NCBI GenBank assembly: GCA_036874045.1
Contig: JAZBRI010000011.1
Location: 15,580,001 to 15,644,000, forward strand
DNA from: Cymodocea nodosa
Lineage: Eukaryota > Streptophyta > Magnoliopsida > Alismatales > Cymodoceaceae
Direction of reading: 5' to 3'
DNA: 64,000 bases
The first letter of the stretch is position 1. The number at the start of each line of letters is the position of its first letter. Shown one piece after another: positions 22,661 through 34,724 of this stretch. The notes under the pieces were generated by a model, which was not told where the DNA came from, did not search any database, and worked only from the letters and a program-made list of their open reading frames with translations. A program made the translations under genes and the position numbers.

Positions 22661-25600
22661 TTTGAATCATATATTTCAGTTCAGCGGAAATCTTAATTGG
22701 ATTTTCATGCAGTGACAGTTTCATTCATGTTATTTCTTACTAGTTGAAGGTCAGTGCCAAAGAACGTATGTTAATGATTGGTGATGCGTGATTTTATAAT
22801 TTCCCAATGTTCGACCTCTGACTTGACGTGTGAATTCTGTTTTGAAAGCTGGCGGGTGTTGGTGTAGTGGACGGTTTGTCATGTTTATATGTACCTTACA
22901 TTATTTATGATTAAAAAAAAGTATATTGTTTATTTATTTCTTTAGCTAATGCTGTTGGGTATTGAACTTAAATTACTTTTCTTCTTAATTACTTGTAAAG
23001 TAAGGTGTGTAGCCATTACGGTCCAAGTATGTTTATCACTTGTACGCGCATAGGAGGTTATCTAGACGTATGTGGAACTGCGTACGGAGCAATGCATGTT
23101 GTCTGTGAAATATGTTTTTGACATTGGTGAAATTTTTGTTTGAATTTAGTAATTAACCGAGCAATGTGGTTCAGGTTTCTAATGTGGGCGCAGGACGTGG
23201 GTGATGGGATCCCAAGCGTGGACTACCTTGAGGTCCTTGTGATGCCTCGCCATGTAGAAAAGACTGTTGGTCGAATATGCCACGATCAGAAAGTAGAAAT
23301 CCTTAGGTCTTAACTATTCATACTTACAAACAAAATATACATATGAAATATTTAATGTAAACAATTCCTTGCATCTCACATGCCAATTTTATTCTTTCCT
23401 TTCTATTCGTACTGCACCAGAAGCTTCGCTTGAATTGGTCTGTTTATTTGATACATGGGAAATGGAACATGGACGCATCATGCCTTCCAAAGTTCATCCA
23501 TCACTTGCACGCAACCCCTCGTATGCAGCAAGTAGGCACTTCACCGTTGGTCATCACGAGCGCCAACCTCTTACTTCTTCCCAAAGATGAAGACGGCCTT
23601 CATGACATCGGAGTATCAACCTTGTAGTATTATATCTCACCACAATATTTTTGTCTACGTTCATCTAAATTTTCTTTTCTTAAAAATTTTATAATAAAAA
23701 AAAATCAACCACATCATTCGTCCATGTCTACGTGTGCATGTCCTCATCGATCGTCGTCTGGGAGTAATCAGGGCGGCCCGCCTTCTTCTCTCTGAAGGAA
23801 ATCCAACCTTGAACCGCATGGGCCCACCGAGGCGCATACATAGATAAATAGATATATTATTATTATAACACCATGCCTAACTAATAGCGGTTGAGAGTGG
23901 AGACAATTTTTTGTATATTATTATTATTGCAAAGGCAAAGTGGGGGCGAGACAAGTCAACCGGCCTTGCACGATCGAGAAAATCAAAGCCTTGTTTTCAA
24001 CGACTGTAGAGCCGTAGAGGTATACATCCTTATCTCCGGGTGTGATGGAATAAGTCCCATTAATTAATTCGATATTTCAATATTTATAATTTTTATCAAA
24101 TTTTAAATTACAATAGAAAATTCAATGTTACTATAAACATTTAAAATTCAAAATACCATAAAAAGTGTCTATCTTATGATTTAGATATATCAATTTAAAA
24201 AATTTATCAATAATAAATATTATATCTGAAATATATTATTATTTTTTAAATAGCTTTATTTGTTAAATAAAAATACCCCTGAAAACTCTGTGGATAAGGA
24301 TGAGGATCCTTCTCTTAAACTCTTGCTGGGAGACTATCTGGATTTCTAGAAAATGAACCGTCGAAAAGGATGAATATTATATATGGACTCTCCCTTCATT
24401 TTTTTCGTCTCTCAATTTGTTTTTGAAAATAAACTCACCAGTTAATTTGTGTACCATGTAATACATTTATTTTTAGATACTTTACGTAACGGAACTTTTA
24501 TTTGTACACACACACACTCACGTCTAAGCATATATGATCGTTTTGCATTATAAGAATTTTTACGTACATTTTAGAAGAAAGAAACTACCATTATAAAGAA
24601 CTAAAATAAATAAATAAAATCTGATGATTTAGAAACCGATTACTTGCAAAAAAAAAGAAAAAAGAAGAAGATTAATTTTAGACTTTAAGCTGATGATGGA
24701 TGACAGATGGACCTGTGATGTCATGATCACCGTCGTCACATCATCATCACGCACACAATTCTAACTAACGTGACTACGCCTCGTAAGGTGCACATGACCA
24801 CTTGGTTTAAATAAAATAATTTCCCAAGCCCGTCGTATTTTCTTATTCGCAGCGCCAAGTCGGTCCACGTAATAAGAATCGTATTTTTATTTTTTTCTCG
24901 CCGTATTCCTTGTACCGATCGTTCAGTCATTCATTTTACTTATTTCATCATCGACACACCTGCCTCCAGCCCTCCCCTCGTTCATTATTCTTATCATCAA
25001 GACTACTACGTACGTCCGTCGATCTATTATGTACGCACTGGTTCGATGCTTGAAATGTGAGAGGTTTAATTGATTCAAGGCTAGACATCGGTAGTCCCCG
25101 TACATGCATGCATTAGGATGAGGTTGTCTTCCCCAAATTAACACGATCATAATATTTGCAATTAAACAAGTCAAACACCGAACGATGGTTGCGTCTAAGC
25201 TACCGTCCACTCTCTGATTAATAAACACAGGCATCGAAGATAAATTAATCAACCATTCATGGCCGGAGAGACCAGATCGACCCTTTCTGCATGCATGCGC
25301 AGCCGTCGGGATCCACTTGTACGGAGCCAGCCAGCCAGCCCGCCCTACGCACTTGCTCAACCCCGTCGGTCGGAAGAAATCTAAATCCGAGCGGCGCGGC
25401 GGCCGATCAATCCGCAGATGGCAGTTCACCTGCCTGCAATACTGGATCGATTCCAGCGCCTTCATGAAAATATACATATTAATTTTTAGGTAAATATAAG
25501 ACACGTAAGTGATGTTCGTAATTTTTGATATACATATTAATGAATATATACATACATACATACACAAAGTACCTGATTTATAATTTTATACACGCTTTTA

Positions 25601-25909
25601 TTTATTTGTTGTGTTTAACTTACATTCTAACCGTGAAAAAGGAAAATATTTATTTTTTTAATATTTTGAAGAGAGAAAAAAACTATTAGTGTCAGGACAG
25701 AAGTGGAGGAAGATTCTATCCACCCCGTTCACGTCACCGTCTCTGTTCTCCCGCCGGCCCTCCACCTCTCCCCTTCCCCACCCACTTAACCCCAATTGCC
25801 AACCTTCTCTTTCTCTCTCTCTCTATCTCTGTGTGTAGTCCGCACATCTCCATCCATCTCCGTTCCTTTTCTCCCGCCCGCGGGATTGATCGAACACCAA
25901 TTCCTATCT

Positions 25910-25914
<5 letters not shown>
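22661..25914. other. Intergenic region between NAC and MAPKKK3
   Basis: No gene is supported in these 3.2 kb. There are AT-rich stretches, a short CA run near 24510 and several scattered short frames without domains. The last 200 bp are pyrimidine-rich and belong to the MAPKKK3 promoter or leader. Confidence 0.5.

Positions 25915-25945
<31 letters not shown>
25915..25945. repeat. (CT)n microsatellite in the MAPKKK3 leader
   Basis: About 31 bp of uninterrupted CT, ending ten bases before the ATG at 25955. Pyrimidine tracts are common in plant 5' leaders. Its length probably varies between individuals. Confidence 0.9.
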
Positions 25946-25948
<3 letters not shown>

Positions 25949-25954
25949 TCTGCG

Positions 25955-28900
25955 ATGCCGGCGTGGTGGCGGGGGAAGTCGAAGTCGAGCGTGAACCCGG
26001 CGAAGGTGAAGGAGAAGGCCAAGAGCTTCGACGAGACGGCAGCGGCGGCGGCGGTGGTGAGGAGAGAGGGGAGCTCGAGCTCTCCGCATGGGAGCAGCAC
26101 CGTTGGTTTTTTCTCTTTTGATTCCGACGCCGAGAGGAGGGTCTGTCACCCACTGCCGAGGCCCGCGGCTGTCACGTGCTCCGCATACGTGCCACACGAG
26201 AGTGGCTCCACCGGGGCGTCTGTGTCGGTTTCGAGTGTCAGCTCGTCCGGGTCGTCCGAGGAGACGCCGGATCTTGGGGTGTACAGGTGAGGACGGGTGC
26301 CGCCTTTTGGGGAGTCCTGAACCTCCTCCTGGGTGGGGTTTTATTTTTGGATTCAGATCTGTGGTGGGAATTTAATATTTTCGGGTGTTTATGTTCATTT
26401 TCTGTTTCGATTAATTGATCCTTACCTTAATTTTTTACATGTTTTTTTTTTTGGTTTTTGGAGTTTTTGCTGATCGGAAATTCTTTCAGAGATTTCTCTG
26501 CCTTATATTTGTTTCTAAAAAGCCTGAAATTTGGTATTGGTGGTTCATGGAACGATGTCTGATATCTTTATTTGTGGAATATTTTAGATATTCAGACCCT
26601 GTTAACATGTCCAGAGGAAGGAATGTGATGCCACGGCATTATGGTGCTGAGGAGAAGCACCCTTATTCCTGCAGTCCAGTTCGTGAGATCGAGAAACGCA
26701 GCAACCTGCCTGTCTCTCCTAGAAGGGATATTCAATCACAACGTTTCGATAACGTTATGAATGGAAATGCGTATGCCCATCATGTGGCTCCTAATGAGAC
26801 TATTCGTAGCCCAGGGTCGAGAAGTCCTGGTCCTAGATCGAGAGGGTACACTCTTTCTACCTCGCCTATCAGTTCAAGAGTGTTTGGTACAGGACTGGAA
26901 TCACCCTTAGGAAAGCAAGATGATATGAGGGGTCTCTCTCATCCATGTCCTCTTCCCCTTCCTCCCGGCTCTCCCACTTCTCCTACATCTCGTTCACTTC
27001 AATCAAAGTGGAAAAAGGGAAAGCTTCTCGGCAGGGGAACGTTTGGGCACGTTTATGCAGGGTTTAATAGGTATCTTGCTCTACAATTTTTCAGCTTTTT
27101 GCATATACTAGTCGTAGGATAAACTTTATCTTGTCATCCATTAACTGTTGCGTCAGAAAAATTAGAGAAGGGTAAAATGAATTGCACTTGTACTTTCATA
27201 GTTGATTAGAGCTGATCTATGGTCACTGAAAGTCTAAATTGGATGCTTCAGAACTATATACTTATACTTTAGAATTCACCTTGGAATTATTAGGGCTATT
27301 AACATTTAGTTTTGTCGTCTCAAGTTTCTAACTGTAAATTTTTTGAGCATACTTTATAACTGCAAATTATAAACCGTGAACCATATTATCTGATCTCATT
27401 GAGATACTTTTCTGGTACGTAACAGTGAAAGTGGAAAGATGTGTGCCATAAAAGAAGTTGAAGTTATTTCAGATGACTCAAATTCCAAAGAATCACTCAA
27501 GCAACTAGCACAGGTCTTTATTGTGTCAGTTTTGATTGTAAATATTTGTATCCCCCCTTTTCGTTCATAGTTATTTGTTTCAACTTGCAATCAATTGGTT
27601 TGAGATATCAATAACAAAGTGACAACATGGTATATATTTCTTGTGATCAGGAAATAAACTTGCTCAGTCGGCTATCGCATCCAAACATCGTTCAGTACTA
27701 TGGAAGTGAACTGGTAGCTTTCCTTCAAACTCTATGATTATATTCCAGTCTGCTACTTTCCCTGCTAGTTCTCCATCTTTGTAAAGTCATAATGGATAAC
27801 TTGACTACTAAAGAAGACTTAGTTACTTTAATTGTTTTTTGAAGTAATATAAGAATTAATTCATCTCAAATGTCCCATAAAAAAATAATAGCTTGTTAGA
27901 TTGCTTAGATAATCCTTGCACAATCCCATCACTTCTTTAGTTTTTATTCCTTCGTTTCATCAATTGCTTTAGTTTGTATCGCTCAACATGTTCATCTACT
28001 TTAGAATAGTACCATAAGCTGCAAAATGTGTTGGCAACTCATGTGCTAATTATTTGTTAACACTAAAGGAATGTGGTATAATTTTATGTTAGATTCCACA
28101 TTTTATTGGCAAAAATGTCATTGGATTCAAAGCTCACAAGCAATCAACATCATGGAGATTAAATCGTTATAAAGAAAATACTGAGTTTTCATCATTACTT
28201 TCATATCTAGTAGTCCATTATAAAAAAGGAAAAGCTCAGTCCACAAGACTCTTGCCAATGTTGAGGCTGGAGCGGGATCAATTTTACACAATCTTAACTT
28301 CATAAATGGGATAAGTTGTTTTCTAGGATTTGAATTGACGGCCTCTAGATTACAATAAACCTTATTATTGCACCAAGGTTCACCCTCTATGATGTAGTTA
28401 CATATGTAACTAGTTTTTTTTCTTTCTAAAATTCAACCAATTATTCCTGGACATTTGAGATCGCCATGCAAAAGAATTTCTTCTTCCCATTAGACATTAG
28501 TATATTTGAGGTTTTTTAAAAGTAATGTTTTGTCAAGAATTTGTTTATCTTTGTTAGAGGGAAAGAGGAAAATATGGCATTGCTTGACGACAAGGAGTAT
28601 AGTCTTCAGTATAAGAAAGCACTTTTCTTACTGTTTTCTGTGTTTTCATTTATAGATTGGTGACACACTCTCAGTGTACCTTGAATATGTGTCTGGTGGT
28701 TCAATACACAAGCTACTCCAAGATTATGGCCCATTTGGAGAACCTGTCATACAAAACTATGCTGGACAAATTCTTTCAGGCCTTGCATACTTACATGGAA
28801 GGAATACAATTCACAGGTACTCTTCTTAAAAGTATATTTGATGTGAACGTGTAGATACTTCTGGTGAAATGATCAAGGTTTCTTTTTTCGACAGGGATAT

Positions 28901-31900
28901 TAAAGGTGCAAACATACTTGTGGGTTCCAATGGAGAGATCAAGCTTGCCGACTTTGGCATGGCCAAACATGTACTTCTCAATCGTTTTGTTATACTACCA
29001 TTATTTAAGTTAAATAGAGGGCCTTGTATATCTATAACAAAATGGAATAATCTCAAAGAGCGTGGGCCATAATATTGCTGCATCTTATTGGATGATGTTA
29101 TAGTCTAAGTATCTTCATACACACCAAAATGATGTTGCTACTGAGTTGATGCATGATAATTTGGTTTTGGTACAAAGTTGATTATAAAAGATTATATTTC
29201 CATATGTTATACAACTAGAAAATTTTACAATAACGTGGAACAGCTCATCATTTTCATATGTTATTTTCATTGGATGATATAGTCTAAGTAGTTTCATACA
29301 CCAAAATGATGTTACTACCCAGTTGATGCATGATAACGTGGTTTTCATACAAAGTTGATTATAAAAGATTATATTTTCATATGTTATACAATAAGAACAT
29401 TTTACGTTAATGTGGATCAGCTCATCATTTTCATAGCATGCTTATTCTCTAACCATATATTTTCAAAATTGTAATGTCATCTTTTACAACTTGAAGAACG
29501 CAACACAATGAAACAGAGTCTGATCTCAATATTTGTTGATAAACACCCATTTTATTTTAGCAAATATATAACCATCTGTGAATAGAATATGATTAAGTTG
29601 AACATTTCTTGATATTTTCATATAAAATTTACGAAAAAAGAAGTGCTCCCAGTGGTGCTTCCTTGAAAGGATACTATATATTCATCCATGCTAATTATAC
29701 CTTATATTCATCGATGGTGTATTATGTTGATTTGTTTTGCAATGTATAGGCCTCAAATTGTTATCTGCTTCTTGTCATACTGAAATAATGTAGCTTCATT
29801 TTACTGTTAGTCCAAAGCTTTCCTCGTTTTGCATGCATTTTCATTATGTGACAATTATTATTTTATAATGAAATATATTCCAGATATCATCGTATACTTC
29901 GATTCGTTCTTTCAAAGGAAGTCCATATTGGATGGCTCCTGAGGTATATATTACTTTTGCATATATGTTCCAATTAGGACACATATTTGGTGTATAAAAT
30001 ATTTCCTATTTCCAGGTTATTATGAACAGCAGTGGCTACAGCTTATCTGTAGATATTTGGAGTCTTGGCTGTACTATTATTGAGATGGCTACTGCTAAAC
30101 CTCCCTGGAATAAATTTACTGGGGTATGATGCTTATCCTTGTTGGTGGAATTTACAAAAGGAAACATTATCTTGCTGATATAATTTGCATTCATCACCTT
30201 CAGGCTAATTGATCCTACAAAATTTCTCTCTTTTTTGTGAACGAGCAGGTTCAAGCCATATTCAAAATTGGGAACAGCAAGGATATTCCAGAAATTCCTA
30301 ATCATCTTTCAGATGAAGGAAAAAGTTTCCTAAGGCTTTGCTTGCAGCGTGACCCATCTGCCCGTCCTACAGCAGTACAATTGATGGATCATCCTTTTGT
30401 TAGGGACCAAGCAAGGATCAAAGTGTCAAATGGCTTTGTGGTTAGGGATGCTTTCACTTCATCCAAAGGAAGCCATTCTCCAGTAAGATGATTGATCAAT
30501 TTGATGACTGGTCCAATTTTATTTCAGCTAATTACGTATTGTTTGTACCTGTTACAACCATTTAGTATTACTATTGTGTCAAGTTTTGGTTTAATGGAAA
30601 AAGGGAAATGTGTTGAGTATCACTTGAGACAGGTAAAGCCATGAAAATGGTAAAAAGATCTTCAAATTTTGATTTGACATTTTAGGCTAAGATAAACTAT
30701 AATACACGTATAAAATGATTTCAGTTTAATTTTTAAGCATATAATATAATTAAAATGCTATCTACAACCAATTTCGATGTCTGGGTGCATGAAAAAACAA
30801 TGAATAATTGTTTGAAATAAGCAATTCTTGTAACAATTGATTGAAGCCAAAATACCAAAATTTAATCAAGTTGATCATGCTTAAATTTTGAACTATTTAT
30901 GTAGGTAAAAATGCTTGACCCTAAACCCTAATGCTTGACCTTTATGGGAACCTGAGTTACTTGTTTTCATCATGATTATGGTCAATTACAGATTTTACCT
31001 CTATCTAATTATGTTTTGATTTTATTATCTTAATTTTTTCTTTTGTAACATATTTCCTCGACCATGGTAAAGTAAAATGTACCTCTTTGTTGGGTAAACG
31101 ATGCTGATTTTTGACTTGGGTCTAACCGTTTAGCCCTTGATTTTATAAGTCATTTTCTTGTCTTACAAAACATTTTCAAATATTTGAACCCTTATGAAGG
31201 ATAATTTCGTCCAGATAATTATTGTAAAGGTTCAACACAACAGAAGGGTCTCCTTGTTTGACAGACTGTCGAGAGTGCATTGTAATCAGAAAAAGATTAA
31301 GGTAGTGAAGGGAAAAACTCATTTAATTGAGGGGGTACCCTTATTATAAGGAACTTTTTAATCTCTGGAGTGGCCTGCTATTTTTCTCTTCTTTTTATTG
31401 TCTTTGAAACCTTCATTTGTTTTTGTTTTATTTTATGTTGTCAATCCGCCTATGGTTTGTGCAGGCCTATTCTTTGCTCAATTTTAATATATTCTCCATT
31501 GTCACAAACAAACTTTCTAGTGAAATGACTTGTTAAATTTTTCTTTTATTACTTCGTTGCCCTTTTGTTTGCAAATAATCAATCTTTGCCGAGCTGATTA
31601 ATTTGTCAAGGTGCCCAAGCACTGAGTTAGGCTTCCCTCAATTGTGAGTAACCGGGTGATGCTTGGTGCCATCTAAAATTAAAAGAATATTCCTGATGTT
31701 ACCATGTTTTAATGTATTTTTCATAGGCAATTGTTCATTGATATATCAATTCTAAATTGATTGAACACAAAGGACTAAATAACATTCGGATCTAAAGGAT
31801 ATGGTAGAAATGAAATTAATAATCAGTGCCTTGGTCACACACTATGGGGTCAATCATGTGAATCTTTTTTTTCTTTTTTTTCTAGTCTTCATTAGACTTT

Positions 31901-33082
31901 TTAAATTATATAATTTTAAATATCTTTTCACTATTTCTAACCAATTAAGTTTTGATCTTCCTCTACCTCTTTTAGTTTGACCTCTTAAAAATAGTAAACT
32001 ATAGTAAATAATGCTTCTTTTCTTATATGCGCAGGAATGAAATTAAATCATATGGGCAAAAATTAAACCCTCCACAAATCCTATGGTGGTGGAGCCTTAT
32101 ACACTAAGGGTCTGTTTGGTAATGATTATTTTAATTCAACATATAAAAATAAGACGGTTTTCAAAAAAGCTGTAGAATTTAGCTTTTTTTCATTTAGCGT
32201 TATTAGTTCAAATTGTAATGTTTTTAAGTTTGCACACAGAAATAAGTCAATGTATAAATAATACATTTGGTAACGATTATTAAAAAATGTTAACATATTT
32301 TCATACATTGTCTGAAATACAAATGTTCTTTAAAATTGCTTTAAGCAAAAAATTAAATTAAACAGACATTATAAAAAACTTGCACGCAAAATCAAAAGTA
32401 ATCCAGCTACATCCATAAAATGTTGGGAGATTAAACACCCAACAGGATGATGCCTAGAGTACTCAAGAAATATCCTTGTTTAACATTTGGTGTTTTCAAA
32501 GTTTCTTTTGCTGTAACCTGTTTTCTCTGTTCAAGAAATATCCTTGTTTTCTTTTGCAAGAAGTATAAACTATTTGCTTTTTTTTATGTTTCCGACAGAC
32601 GAACAAAGATTTTTCGAATGGCAGAAGTATTTCACCCATAAATAACAGAGATTATCCAGCGCAATATGTAGCTGGGTACCCTGCAACTAGCAAAGCCCCA
32701 AGGTATGACCAACGTGTCTTCTCTTGCTAAAAAATTCCTAGTGTCTAATATGATCAGGGAAGAGAAGTCTAGCGTTTAAGTTCGTTTTTTTCAATTTCTA
32801 AAATTTTTCAAACGTTAATTGCCTTACAGTGATTTGACCTGCTTAAGAATGAACATGTCCTTGCCAGTCTCACCGTGTTCAAGCCCATTGCGGCAGGTCC
32901 GGCAATCTAATTGGAGTTGCCTGCCATCTCCTCCACATCCTACCTACGCTTCAGATGCAGCCAATCGTGGAATCAGTAGTAACTCACTATTTCCACAGGG
33001 GCATAGTGACAGGTTCACAGATCACTGGCCAGAGACTCCTCTTGTAAATAGTCATATAATGCCTGGGCTAACTAGGACATGA
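25955..33082 (+). CDS. MAPKKK3: MAP kinase kinase kinase 3 (MEKK/YODA clade)
   Basis: Eleven exons: 25955-26286, 26588-27070, 27426-27513, 27651-27713, 28656-28816, 28895-28970, 29884-29943, 30016-30123, 30249-30482, 32599-32702, 32830-33082, giving 653 residues. The N-terminus [11 protein letters not shown] is typical of the MAPKKK3/YODA group and is followed by a long Ser/Pro-rich, probably autoinhibitory region. The kinase domain spans about 254-511: glycine loop GRGTFGHV, catalytic Lys in CAIKEVEV (about 281), HRDIKGAN (375-382), DFG (395-397), and the activation segment [12 protein letters not shown]. All catalytic residues are present, so it should be active. The length fits MAPKKK3 better than YODA (about 880 residues). 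Family members signal through MKK4/5 and MPK3/6 in immunity and development. Introns 4 and 9 are long and carry transposon debris. Confidence 0.95.
28222..28388 (-). mobile_element. Au-type SINE in MAPKKK3 intron 4
   Basis: Read on the minus strand the element begins GGTGAACCTTGGTGCAA, carries a decayed B box (GTCAATTCAAATCCTAG), an AAACAAC motif where Au elements have AAACAGCCTC, and ends with GAGTCTTGTGGACTGAGC before a T-rich tail. This order matches the widespread plant Au SINE (GAGCCTTGGCGCAA at the head, GAGCCTTGTGCACTGGG near the end). The copy is old and A-to-T decayed; no clear target-site duplication was found. Confidence 0.8.
29088..29436. repeat. 182-bp tandem duplication in MAPKKK3 intron 6
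   Basis: Copy 1 (about 29088-29269) and copy 2 (29270-29436) share TAGTCTAAGTA, CACCAAAATGATGTT, GTTGATGCATGATAA, GTTGATTATAAAAGATTATA and CAGCTCATCATTTTCATA in the same order. Divergence is low to moderate. Confidence 0.9.
32108..32370. mobile_element. MITE-like element with terminal inverted repeats (MAPKKK3 intron 9)
   Basis: The left end GGGTCTGTTTGGTAAT and the right end, read on the other strand, AATGTCTGTTTAATTT are imperfect inverted repeats about 260 bp apart, and no open frame lies between them. The left-end motif is repeated internally at about 32264 (TTTGGTAACGATTATT). This is consistent with a degraded non-autonomous DNA transposon; the superfamily is not assigned. Confidence 0.45.
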
Positions 33083-34724
33083 CAATGCCTTGATTACAAA
33101 AGAAGTTTGTCAGAAGGACCCACTTGATCTAGGAGGATACCAAGTCACACTTCGAAGGTTGGCAACATGGAGGTCTACTTGTTCATAGGAACTGTTAATA
33201 TGAACTAATCTCATGTCTTCTGTTCCATAACGTTGTGCAATACCTTCGTCGTAAATGTAAGATTACTTTTTTTTCCTATTATGTATAAAGGCATAGTTCA
33301 CAGAAAAAGATGAACGGGCCTCGGTGTCTTTGTATCGGCAATTAAAGATGCGATGGTACACTTGTAAGCTCGAAGTTTGCAATGCCGCTGCACCATTACA
33401 GCAAAAGAAATAATCCTGTTTGTTTTTGACATCGATCATGAACGAAAACATTGAAAATTTTCTATATCCTGAGATGTGTCGGCTAGTGAAGATGACAAAA
33501 CACAGGCGGCCGGCGGCATCAAATAAACTGAACATGGGAAACTGCGTACTGCGTTTGCTTTTGTGGGCCTTGTTAACTGCCAAAACCCACATCATCACCA
33601 AGAAGGCCGTTCTTGTATGCATTCTTAATTGAAAACTTGAGTATTGATGGCAGAAATCGTAAGCTATTGTGGGCGTTCTTGTTGTGAACGGGCCTTCCTT
33701 TTTCTTGCTGTTGATTTGACTAGCATCTCTTGGTGAAAACCAGAGATAAAGCTCTCGTCAAAGGTAAAGTCCTTTTAGATCTTTCTTCTTTTCACCCATC
33801 TCCAATTCTGCTATGTATTGTTCTTGCGTTTCAGCTTGTGCCGCGTACCAACCACTTCTGTAGTGTTCTCTGTGCTGTTGGTTTCATATTTAATGGAACG
33901 AATAGAAACAAGCTTAACCATGGATATTTTCTGCAGTAACGACAATCTAAGCCTATATGTTTTTTGTTTTATGTATTTCTATCTATATGATCCAGCAAGG
34001 ATAATTTCTAAATTCATGCAATCCTTACATGTGTGTTCTTGAGAAATAACTGCTCTCGAGGCCATCCGTTTTTATTTTCCCCCGAAATTGAGCTAAAAGC
34101 AGGAAACGCTTGTTAGTTTGGTGAATTATCAAAGGCATAGCTATTCCTAATTTACTTTCAAGAATATATTTTTGACAATCACAACATACCATGCGAGGTC
34201 ACGTGACATATTTTTTAAAACTTAAATGACTCAATCTCTATAATTTATGGTCAGAGGCAACTTTAAATGATTTTCTTTCATAGATCGGAACTTTCAATTC
34301 CTCAAATGAAAATCTCACAGATGGCAAAGTCCCTAATCAAATCTCAAACAATTAATTATATCTGTAATTTTCTCGATTCTGGACGGAAGGTAACATGGTC
34401 TTGAACATCTGAAAGCATCAGTGTTTATGGATTTCGTTTTAGTATAGAGAATCATCTGTAATCAGATTTATACAGAGAAAAAAACTGAAAATAAATAAAC
34501 AACAACGAAATTTTTTTTGTCAACTTGAAAATAAAATAAAGCTGACAGACACTTAATCTTCCAACACCGAACTCACCTTATTTTATTTCGCATTCACTCC
34601 AGGTTAGTTTAGCAGAAATTTCTCCAATACATGGTCTCAAACAGAGAAATATGGAGAGGAATTATGGATCATCCTTGGTTGTTCTAGCATTAAAAGACTA
34701 GATTAGTTTCCAATCGGATGGCTT
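33083..34724. other. Convergent 3' region between MAPKKK3 and the GRAS gene
   Basis: This holds the 3' untranslated ends of two convergent genes and about 1 kb of spacer. Open frames here are short and carry no domain. No repeat was recognised. Confidence 0.5.

Noticed and set aside
24923..25567. Minus-strand open frame of 214 codons
   Set aside because: Composition is low-complexity at the start, there is no recognised domain, and it lies in AT-rich intergenic DNA without supporting splice or promoter signals.
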